A stretch of 8,069 nt of DNA from Neisseriales bacterium (lineage in GTDB: Bacteria; Pseudomonadota; Gammaproteobacteria; Burkholderiales; UBA11063): contig SSGY01000136.1 in the NCBI GenBank assembly GCA_008017145.1, forward strand, positions 1 through 8,069. Reading direction: 5' to 3'. Of the stretch, positions 1 through 5,336 are shown one piece after another. The notes under the pieces were generated by a model. It did not search any database and was not told the DNA's origin. It worked only from the letters and a program-made list of their open reading frames with translations. Position 1 is the first letter of the stretch. Each line of letters begins with the position of its first letter. The translations under genes and the position numbers were made by a program.

Positions 1-881
1 ACCCAATTCCAGGTGGTGCAACTGCTAAACCATTCGTAACTCATCATAATGCTTTGGATATGGCGTTATTTTTACGAGTTGCTCCCGAGCTTTACCTAAA
101 ACGTCTTATCGTTGGTGGTATGAATCGGGTGTTTGAAATTAATCGCAATTTCCGGAATGAAGGCTTATCCGCGCGTCACAATCCAGAATTCACTATGATT
201 GAATTATATGAAAGCTATGCAGATTATAAACGCATGATGGAAATTACTGAGCAAATCGTGCGTGAAACTGCAATGGTATCGGTGGGTAAATTGGTATTTG
301 ATTACCAAGGTAAAACTGTTGATTTGGAACAGCCATTTGATCGCCTAACCATCGTTGAGGCAATCCTAAAATATAACCCACAAATTACGAGTGAACAAGT
401 TAATGATGTTAAATTCTTAATTGATGAGATTAAAAAATTAACCCGTAAAGCTCCGCAAACGGACTCGTTGGCAGTACTACAATTATTGCTATTCGAAGAG
501 AATACTGAGCACCTACTTTGGAATCCAACTTTCATCATGGATCATCCAATTGAAACTTCGCCATTAGCACGTCAATCTGACACTAATCCTGGGATTACTG
601 AGCGTTTTGAATTATTTGTGGTTGGTCGTGAATTAGCCAATGGCTACTCAGAGTTGAACGATCCAGAAGATCAGGCTGCACGTTTTAAACAACAAGTTGA
701 GCAAAAAGATGCTGGTGATGAAGAAGCAATGCATTATGATTCAGATTATATTCGTGCGCTGGAATATGCAATGCCACCAACTGGCGGACTTGGAATTGGT
801 ATTGATCGCTTGGTAATGCTACTGACTGATTCGGCATCAATCCGTGATGTGATATTTTTCCCACATATGCGCCCTGAGTAA
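1..881 (+). CDS. lysS: lysyl-tRNA synthetase, class II (5' truncated by window edge)
   Basis: This gene charges tRNA-Lys with lysine in the cytoplasm. The reading frame is open from the window start (codons in phase with base 3) to TAA at 879-881, giving about 292 C-terminal residues of a protein normally near 500. The opening residues ([19 protein letters not shown]) match the conserved LysS core. Next comes class II motif 2 ([13 protein letters not shown], which carries the ATP-binding arginine), then PIETSPLAR and the [12 protein letters not shown] segment. Motif 3 ([15 protein letters not shown]) lies near the end, followed by [14 protein letters not shown]. The apparent start at base 54 is a TTG that is simply a leucine inside the conserved ALDM segment, so the true start lies upstream of the window. 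The N-terminal OB-fold anticodon-binding domain is therefore not visible. A strong terminator follows, separating this housekeeping gene from the sugar genes. Identification is very secure. Confidence 0.97.
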   Translation, partial: PIPGGATAKPFVTHHNALDMALFLRVAPELYLKRLIVGGMNRVFEINRNFRNEGLSARHNPEFTMIELYESYADYKRMMEITEQIVRETAMVSVGKLVFDYQGKTVDLEQPFDRLTIVEAILKYNPQITSEQVNDVKFLIDEIKKLTRKAPQTDSLAVLQLLLFEENTEHLLWNPTFIMDHPIETSPLARQSDTNPGITERFELFVVGRELANGYSELNDPEDQAARFKQQVEQKDAGDEEAMHYDSDYIRALEYAMPPTGGLGIGIDRLVMLLTDSASIRDVIFFPHMRPE

Positions 882-903
882 ATCAACTTCCAAAAATAAT
901 TTA

Positions 904-937
904 GCCTCTTTGTATTTTTACAACAGAGGCCTTTTTT
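904..937 (+). terminator. Rho-independent terminator of lysS
   Basis: Twenty-three bases after the lysS stop, GCCTCT (904-909) pairs with AGAGGC (925-930). The stem continues inward with TTGTA (910-914) pairing TACAA (919-923), a one-base C bulge at 924 and a TTTT loop. The hairpin is followed by C and six Ts (931-937), a classic intrinsic terminator on the plus strand. Confidence 0.9.
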
Positions 938-1007
938 ATTGCTAACTCACTGCTACACTGATGATTAAAATCTCATAGTTCAAATTTTACCCATCAAATC
1001 ATTATCA

Positions 1008-1037
1008 TTGTTATGAGATATGTGCGCTGCATATAGA
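1008..1037 (+). promoter_or_regulatory. possible weak sigma70 promoter for the SP transporter
   Basis: TTGTTA (1008-1013) and TATAGA (1032-1037) are separated by 18 bases, upstream of the transporter gene and downstream of the lysS terminator. The region also holds an 8-bp inverted repeat, ATCTCATA (970-977) with TATGAGAT (1012-1019), whose right arm overlaps the putative -35 box. Both elements are imperfect, so this is only the best candidate in the 225-base gap. Confidence 0.3.
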
Positions 1038-1046
1038 CAACTTACC

Positions 1047-1079
1047 TCAGATTCACTTAGAATTAGTCTGGATTTTTTT
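1047..1079 (+). promoter_or_regulatory. terminator-like hairpin in the SP transporter leader
   Basis: CAGATT (1048-1053) can pair with AGTCTG (1065-1070), one pair being G-T, with a further T-G pair outside and an 11-base loop. Seven Ts follow at 1073-1079. It ends 27 bases before the annotated start of the transporter and lies downstream of the candidate promoter, so it could attenuate the transporter mRNA. The stem is short and AT-rich, so it may have little effect. No leader peptide or recognisable riboswitch was seen. Confidence 0.3.
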
Positions 1080-1106
1080 ACATAACCTTTCTATGGATGA
1101 TAAGCA

Positions 1107-2540
1107 ATGGCAGCAGGACATATGCATATGAATAATGGTAGTGCAGTTAGTGGTGAATACAAAAAAATAGTTTATTGGATTTGTACTATTGCAGCTTTGG
1201 GTGGATTGTTATTTGGTTTAGACCAAGGATTTATAGCTAATTCATTGGAAACAATAGAAAAAGTATATTTTCTTGGTGTTGAAGGTGGTGAAAAATACGC
1301 AGCTATTTTAGCTACAGGTGGCATTATTGGTGCTTTGCTATCTGGGATTTTTGCACGCTTTTTGGGACGCAAGCGTAGTCTGATTTTAGCAGGATTTTTG
1401 TTTAGTTCACTCTCAATAGTTTCAGCAACATTACCCGCCATTGCTGTATTGTCAGCTTGTCGTTTTGGCTTAGGTTTTGCGGTCGGAATCGCATCTTTTA
1501 TTGTTCCACTATATCTATCTGAAACAGCACCAGCTAGTATTCGCGGTTCAATGGGATCACTCTTTCAATTGATGATTACAATTGGGATCTTCTTGATTGC
1601 GGTTACTAACGTAGTTATTGCTCGGATTTTTTTGAATCCGCATGTTGCTTTACCAATCATGTTTCTTGTGATTGCGGCATTCTCTCTAATCATGTTTATT
1701 GGCAGCTTTAGACTACCAGAGAGTCCTCGTTGGTTAATGCTCAAAGGACGCAAAACACAAGCTCGTGAGGTTTTGGCTCGTGTACTATGCCATGACGAAG
1801 ATATCGATCGTGAATTAGCCGATATTGACAACGCTATTAAAAGCGATAAAGGTGCTGGAGTTGGCATTATTTTTAAAGGTTACTTTTTTAAAGTATTGCT
1901 AATGGGGATAGTATTACAAATGTTCCAGCAATTAGTTGGAATTAATATGATGATTTATTATGCTCCAACTATTTTTGGCTATGCCGGAATGAAAGGGCTC
2001 TTGGCAATGCTGACAGTTCCAACAGTAAATATGTTGTTTACCTTCCCAGCTATTAAACTAGTTGAAAAATGGGGGCGAAAAAAATTACTCTATGTTGGTG
2101 CGGTTGTAATGATGATTACAATGATTGCAGCAGGCTTAGCTTTTGCTTCAATCGGAGGCATTAGTGATCCATCGCAAATTGGCGGATTACCTAAAGCAGT
2201 TTTACTAATTGCGGTAATTATTTATATTTTTGGATTTGCAGTGTCATGGGGACCAGTTGCTTGGATCGTATGCTCAGAGGTTTTCCCGCTAGAAGGTCGC
2301 GAAGTTGGTATGACGATTACAACTATTGTTAACTGGTCGTTTGCTGGTTTAGTGATGGGTAATGCGTTAAGCTTCATGCGCGATCATGGTAATGCATCAA
2401 TCTTCTTTGTCTTTGCTGCTTTCTGTGTCGTATCAATGTTATTTTTAAAATTCTTTGTACCCGAAACTAAAGGAGTTACTTTAGAAAAACTTGAGTCAGA
2501 CCTTAAATCAGGAAAAGCATTGAGAGATTTAGGTAACTAA
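1107..2540 (+). CDS. sugar porter (SP) family MFS transporter, probable sugar:H+ symporter (GalP/AraE/XylE-like)
   Basis: A 477-residue inner-membrane protein of the normal length for this family (GalP and AraE are about 465-470), expected to have 12 membrane helices. Diagnostic SP motifs appear in order: FGLD (36-39) in helix 1, GRKR (87-90) in the 2-3 loop, R119 in helix 4, PxxxRG around R146, PESPRWL (204-210), QQLVGIN (274-280) with the aromatic MMIYYAPTIF after it, GRKK (323-326), GPVAWIVCSE (382-391) and PETKG (452-456). D39 and R119 align by position with the proton-coupling Asp/Arg pair of XylE, suggesting H+ symport. The substrate is unproven; a free hexose such as galactose or glucose fits the neighbouring alpha-galactosidase. 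The start is uncertain: ATG at 1107 has GGA (1095-1097) 9 bases upstream, while ATG at 1128 (residue 8) has AGGA (1115-1118) 9 bases upstream. All candidates precede helix 1. It is convergent with the regulator gene. Confidence 0.9.
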   Translation: MAAGHMHMNNGSAVSGEYKKIVYWICTIAALGGLLFGLDQGFIANSLETIEKVYFLGVEGGEKYAAILATGGIIGALLSGIFARFLGRKRSLILAGFLFSSLSIVSATLPAIAVLSACRFGLGFAVGIASFIVPLYLSETAPASIRGSMGSLFQLMITIGIFLIAVTNVVIARIFLNPHVALPIMFLVIAAFSLIMFIGSFRLPESPRWLMLKGRKTQAREVLARVLCHDEDIDRELADIDNAIKSDKGAGVGIIFKGYFFKVLLMGIVLQMFQQLVGINMMIYYAPTIFGYAGMKGLLAMLTVPTVNMLFTFPAIKLVEKWGRKKLLYVGAVVMMITMIAAGLAFASIGGISDPSQIGGLPKAVLLIAVIIYIFGFAVSWGPVAWIVCSEVFPLEGREVGMTITTIVNWSFAGLVMGNALSFMRDHGNASIFFVFAAFCVVSMLFLKFFVPETKGVTLEKLESDLKSGKALRDLGN

Positions 2541-2548
2541 TCATAACA

Positions 2549-2587
2549 AATCCTGTAGGTGATATCAAAAATATCACCTACAGGATT
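2549..2587. terminator. probable bidirectional terminator hairpin between convergent genes
   Basis: A perfect 17-bp inverted repeat (arms 2549-2565 and 2571-2587, loop CAAAA) begins eight bases after the SP transporter stop and ends 31 bases before the regulator stop. Its position between convergent genes suggests it ends both transcripts. The T tracts are poor: ATCATATTTT on the plus strand and TGTTATGA on the minus strand. The strength of the stem would have to make up for that, or it mainly protects 3' ends. Confidence 0.75.
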
Positions 2588-2618
2588 ATCATATTTTAAG
2601 CAAAAATATCAAAAAAAT

Positions 2619-3524
2619 CTACTTACGCAGGATATTAACAATAATCCCCTGATCGTAATTACCAAACCCTTTACCAAAAATATTTACACCGCCTGGATTA
2701 TCAGTTTCCCGTGGTGAAATTATTTTAAACGTAGCATCACTATTCTGAGATAAACCAAGTTCACCAATAGTTACGTTTGATACTAATTCGTCATTTATAT
2801 ATGTTCCGCTAGTAGTAATCTTGATTTTGACTAATTTACCATATTCGGTTAAATACCACCATTTGGGTGTATACGTCCCCTTGAGTTTACCAAAATCACC
2901 AGGACTTATCCATTTACCAAGCGAAAGACCATTAATACTAAAATAGATATCAGATAGAAAATTTTCATTAATTCCTGGCGCCTCAGAGCATAACTCTACA
3001 CTTATTTCGAGTTCACTAATTTTATTGGTATTTTCAAACATAAAACTTGGTAGCTTATATTCAATTTCTCCATGTGCAAACCACACAATTCCAGCATCGT
3101 AGCGCTCTGGATGACTAAAATAACGTGGATCATCACAGACTCCAATCAACGAATTTACCGTAGATAGACCGCATGTGCCACTTACGTTATACGCAGAAAA
3201 ATGTCCAATTGATAATTCAAATTGTTGTAGTTGTTGCAAAGAGTTATTAATTTTCTGTTCAAAGACTAAATGATAATCAGTCAAAATAACTCGACATACT
3301 TTTTGGATACCTCGATTTGCTTTAATATTTTCGCATTTTACGATATTTGCCTGTTCCAGTATTTCAATATGCTTGGCAATAATTGTTGACGATAGCTGCA
3401 ATTCATGCGCTAACTCTTTAATATTTTTGTGTTCAGGTAATAAATTTTCAATTATTTTTAATCGAGTTTCTGAAGCCAATGCATTAAAAAATAAAACATT
3501 ATCAGAATTAACTTTAATTTCCAC
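2619..3524 (-). CDS. ArsR-type winged-helix regulator with C-terminal sensor-like domain; likely regulator of the alpha-galactoside operon
   Basis: A 301-residue predicted DNA-binding protein. Residues about 10-90 form a winged helix of the ArsR type: FFNALASETRLKIIENL, then the helix-turn-helix IKELAHELQLSSTIIAKHIE (35-54) and a wing around 63-80. The ArsR metal-site ELCVCDL-type cysteines are absent, so it is not an ordinary metal sensor. Residues about 105-299 form a second, beta-rich domain with many Gly/Trp/Tyr residues: TCGL (117-120), DDPRYF (131-136), SEAPGIN (180-186), SPGDFG (207-212), YTPKWW (218-223) and GGVNIFGKGFGNY (278-290). From memory this pairing occurs in Firmicutes regulators beside glycosidase genes, with the C-terminus presumed to bind sugar. 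The start is GTG (3522-3524) with AGGAG six bases upstream; a TAG just before it blocks extension. It is divergent from the symporter operon with shared repeated operator sites, indicating control of that operon and of itself. Repressor versus activator is not settled. Confidence 0.85.
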   Translation of the reverse strand: MEIKVNSDNVLFFNALASETRLKIIENLLPEHKNIKELAHELQLSSTIIAKHIEILEQANIVKCENIKANRGIQKVCRVILTDYHLVFEQKINNSLQQLQQFELSIGHFSAYNVSGTCGLSTVNSLIGVCDDPRYFSHPERYDAGIVWFAHGEIEYKLPSFMFENTNKISELEISVELCSEAPGINENFLSDIYFSINGLSLGKWISPGDFGKLKGTYTPKWWYLTEYGKLVKIKITTSGTYINDELVSNVTIGELGLSQNSDATFKIISPRETDNPGGVNIFGKGFGNYDQGIIVNILRK

Positions 3525-3530
3525 ATCAAT

Positions 3531-3535
3531 CTCCT
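3531..3535 (-). promoter_or_regulatory. ribosome binding site fixing the GTG start of the regulator
   Basis: On the minus strand AGGAG lies six bases before the GTG at 3522-3524. An in-frame TAG overlaps this box, so no longer reading is possible, and the nearby ATG two bases upstream is out of frame. This supports GTG as the real start. Confidence 0.85.
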
Positions 3536-3562
3536 ACTCCGCACATAATAATATATCCCGTA

Positions 3563-3615
3563 GTTGATTATATCTACTTTTAGTAATTTAATCAACAATA
3601 TTGTTTATTGATCAA
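3563..3615. promoter_or_regulatory. operator cluster at the regulator promoter
   Basis: GTTGATTA (3563-3570) and TAATCAAC (3589-3596) form an inverted pair. They are followed by the palindrome AACAATATTGTT (3594-3605) and by TTTATTGATCAA (3604-3615), which contains the palindrome TTGATCAA (3608-3615). The same words recur on the other side of the intergenic region at 3810-3837, so they are probably binding sites of the divergently encoded winged-helix protein. Binding itself is inferred. Confidence 0.6.
3567..3595 (-). promoter_or_regulatory. sigma70 promoter of the regulator gene, embedded in operator half-sites
   Basis: On the minus strand TTGATT (plus-strand 3590-3595) and TATAAT (3567-3572) are spaced by exactly 17 bases, and transcription would start near 3560, about 36 bases before the GTG. 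The -35 box is part of a GTTGATTA half-site (3589-3596 as TAATCAAC on the plus strand). The -10 box runs into the opposite half-site (3563-3570). A protein bound to these would cover the promoter, which predicts autorepression. Confidence 0.75.
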
Positions 3616-3628
3616 AAAACAGTTGTAC

Positions 3629-3729
3629 ACTCAATCCGATTCATCATTCTAGGTCGTTGATTTATTCCTCACCTACTACGTGTAGGCTTCGTCATAAATC
3701 GCCTACTAGGATTTCGAATCAATTTGAGT
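3629..3729. repeat. 101-bp imperfect inverted repeat (cruciform or MITE-like element)
   Basis: The outer arms ACTCAA (3629-3634) and TTGAGT (3724-3729) are complementary. Inside them GATTC (3638-3642) pairs with GAATC (3716-3720), 3646-3652 with 3706-3712 (one G-T pair), GATTTAT (3659-3665) with ATAAATC (3694-3700), and CCTAC (3672-3676) with GTAGG (3682-3686). The pairing steps inward symmetrically with small internal loops, giving one long foldback. A TA lies near each outer end (3626-3627 and 3731-3732), as in elements that insert at TA, but this could be chance. No ORF is inside. It separates the two promoters and could be a dispersed element or a structured spacer. Confidence 0.6.
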
Positions 3730-3774
3730 ATAGTTTGGATGTAACATATTGTTGCAATGCACAATCATCTGTAA

Positions 3775-3803
3775 TTGACTTTTTATATTACTTGGCATAT
3801 AAT
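3775..3803 (+). promoter_or_regulatory. strong sigma70 promoter of the symporter/alpha-galactosidase operon
   Basis: TTGACT (3775-3780), a 17-base spacer, then a perfect TATAAT (3798-3803). Transcription would begin near 3810, leaving a leader of about 63 bases before the ATG at 3873. The predicted start point falls directly on the first TAATCAAC half-site, so a bound repressor would block initiation or early elongation. Confidence 0.85.
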
Positions 3804-3809
3804 TTCGTT

Positions 3810-3837
3810 TAATCAACCTATTTATTGATTAATCAAC
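3810..3837. promoter_or_regulatory. operator at and after the operon transcription start
   Basis: TAATCAAC occurs at 3810-3817 and again at 3830-3837, a 20-base period that puts both on nearly the same DNA face. The second copy is part of the 12-bp palindrome TTGATTAATCAA (3825-3836), the best symmetric site in the region. TTTATTGAT at 3821-3829 is repeated exactly at 3604-3612 near the regulator promoter. The location just downstream of the -10 box is typical of repressor sites. Confidence 0.65.
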
Positions 3838-3860
3838 AAGATTCTAACACATTTATACAT

Positions 3861-3864
3861 GGAG
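3861..3864 (+). promoter_or_regulatory. ribosome binding site deciding the symporter start
   Basis: GGAG eight bases before ATG at 3873-3875. The longer reading from TTG at 3825 has no such box and its start codon is the first triplet of the operator palindrome TTGATTAATCAA, so the ATG is preferred. Confidence 0.8.
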
Positions 3865-3872
3865 ATATTGTA

Positions 3873-5336
3873 ATGGAAAAGCCTAAAGGTTTTGGCAAAA
3901 CGCTCTTTTCTTACGCCTGTGGAGCATTTGGGCATGATGTATTTTATGCGGCGCTATCCTCTTACCTGATAATGTTTATCACCTCTCAATTATTTAATCC
4001 CGGACAAACAGGAATTAGTGAAGCTACCAGTGAAAAAATGATTGCAATTGTAACTACCATGTTGTTTGTGTTACGCTTTGTTGAACTGATTATTGACCCA
4101 ATGATTGGTGGGGTGGTCGATAACACTCGCTCACGGTGGGGTAAATTCAAGCCGTGGATTTTATTCGGCGGTACAATCGGTTCGGTATGCATTGTCTTGT
4201 TATTTACTGATTTAGGTGGTTTGTCAACCTCTAACCCATTACTTTATATAATCTTATTCATTGTAATATTTGCTGTACTTGACATTGTATATTCATTCAA
4301 GGATATTGCATTTTGGGGTATGATACCAGCGCTCGCAACCAATAGTGCACAGCGCGAATCAGTTGGGGTTTTTGCCCGAATTGCCTCAACACTTGGACAA
4401 TCAATTGTTGCCTTTTCAATTGTGCCAGTAGTAATCTATTTCTCAAAAAATCATACCCAGTCAGCAACCGTAATTGGTGATAAACAAGGCTGGTTGGTTT
4501 TTGCAATACTAGTGGCTGTAGTTTCTCTAATTGGTGGTATTATTACCGTTATCGGTGCTAAAGAACAAAGCTCAGCGCTACGTCAAACTACTGAAAAAAC
4601 TAGTATTCTAAAAGTATTTAAAGCAATTGGACATAATGATCAATTATTGTGGCTAGCTGTATCTTATGGCTTATTTGCCTTAGGCTATGTAATTTGCTCA
4701 TCATTTTTACTCTATTACTTCACTTATATTTTTGGTGATGCTACTAGTTTTGCTATTATCGGTACATTAAATTTAGCTTTAGGTTTTGTAGCTGTTGCAC
4801 TATTCCCTGTTTTAAGTCGCTTATTCAAAGGTAGAAAGAATCTATTTTTTGTTGGTATCATAGTGATGGTAATTGGCTTAATTATCTTTGGTTTAGCTGG
4901 CAAAAATTTACCGATCATCTTAACTGGCTATGTTTTATTCTTCTTCCCCTACCCGATTTTGTTTGTGTGTGTCTTGTTAATGTTAACTGATAGCGTAGAA
5001 TATGGACAACTTAAAACTGGAACTCGTTCTGAAGGTACGACTCTTTGTGTAAGACCTTTATTGGATAAATTAGCTGGTGCAATTTCCAATGGTGTGGTTG
5101 GTTTTACTGCCATCTGGGTTGCAATGACTAATAATGCTACGGCGCAGAGTGTTGCTACTGCTCCGGGAAATGTTATGAAATTCAAAATAATCATGTTTGG
5201 TATTCCAATTATTTTGTTCATCCTCTCAGTTATTGTTTTTATGAAAAAAGTAAAACTTACTGAAAAATTCCATGATGAAGTACTTGATAAATTATGTACC
5301 AAACTTGGTGTTACCAAGAATGAAATCTCATCATGA
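3873..5336 (+). CDS. GPH-family galactoside:cation symporter (MelB/LacS-like)
   Basis: A 487-residue inner-membrane transporter (12 helices expected) of the glycoside-pentoside-hexuronide:cation symporter family, probably importing melibiose, raffinose or a similar alpha-galactoside. Family marks are AYACGAFGHD-like helix 1 (ending D22), IIDPMIGG...RSRWGKFKPW (73-95), YSFKDIAFWG (140-149) and EYGQLKTGTRSEG (376-388). By alignment from memory to E. coli MelB, D22, D75, D144 and K381 occupy the positions of D19, D59, D124 and K377, while MelB D55 is replaced by E71, as I recall for LacS of Streptococcus thermophilus. Coupling to H+ or Na+ is therefore open. Unlike streptococcal LacS there is no C-terminal EIIA domain, since the protein ends shortly after helix 12. 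It overlaps the alpha-galactosidase start by ATGA, so the two are translationally coupled. The TTG-initiated form (16 residues longer) is rejected on ribosome-site grounds. Confidence 0.88.
   Translation: MEKPKGFGKTLFSYACGAFGHDVFYAALSSYLIMFITSQLFNPGQTGISEATSEKMIAIVTTMLFVLRFVELIIDPMIGGVVDNTRSRWGKFKPWILFGGTIGSVCIVLLFTDLGGLSTSNPLLYIILFIVIFAVLDIVYSFKDIAFWGMIPALATNSAQRESVGVFARIASTLGQSIVAFSIVPVVIYFSKNHTQSATVIGDKQGWLVFAILVAVVSLIGGIITVIGAKEQSSALRQTTEKTSILKVFKAIGHNDQLLWLAVSYGLFALGYVICSSFLLYYFTYIFGDATSFAIIGTLNLALGFVAVALFPVLSRLFKGRKNLFFVGIIVMVIGLIIFGLAGKNLPIILTGYVLFFFPYPILFVCVLLMLTDSVEYGQLKTGTRSEGTTLCVRPLLDKLAGAISNGVVGFTAIWVAMTNNATAQSVATAPGNVMKFKIIMFGIPIILFILSVIVFMKKVKLTEKFHDEVLDKLCTKLGVTKNEISS

Noticed and set aside
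302..538. Open frame on the minus strand inside lysS
   Set aside because: It lies entirely opposite the conserved LysS catalytic core, has no ribosome site or recognisable motif, and is a shadow of the real gene.
2619..3524. Metal-responsive ArsR/SmtB repressor
   Set aside because: The characteristic cysteine pair in the recognition region is missing, the protein is more than twice the usual length, and the context is sugar utilisation.
3373..3567. 64-codon plus-strand open frame over the regulator N-terminus
   Set aside because: It is antisense to the winged-helix region and runs over the regulator ribosome site and -10 box; no independent evidence of coding.
3629..3729. tRNA, riboswitch or CRISPR repeat reading of the foldback
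   Set aside because: There is no cloverleaf, no conserved riboswitch core and no periodic direct repeats with spacers; the pairing is one nested hairpin.
3733..3774. Possible CRP-type site upstream of the operon promoter
   Set aside because: Catabolite control would be expected, but no TGTGA-N6-TCACA-like sequence is present; the ATTGT/ACAAT repeat around 3749-3766 does not match.
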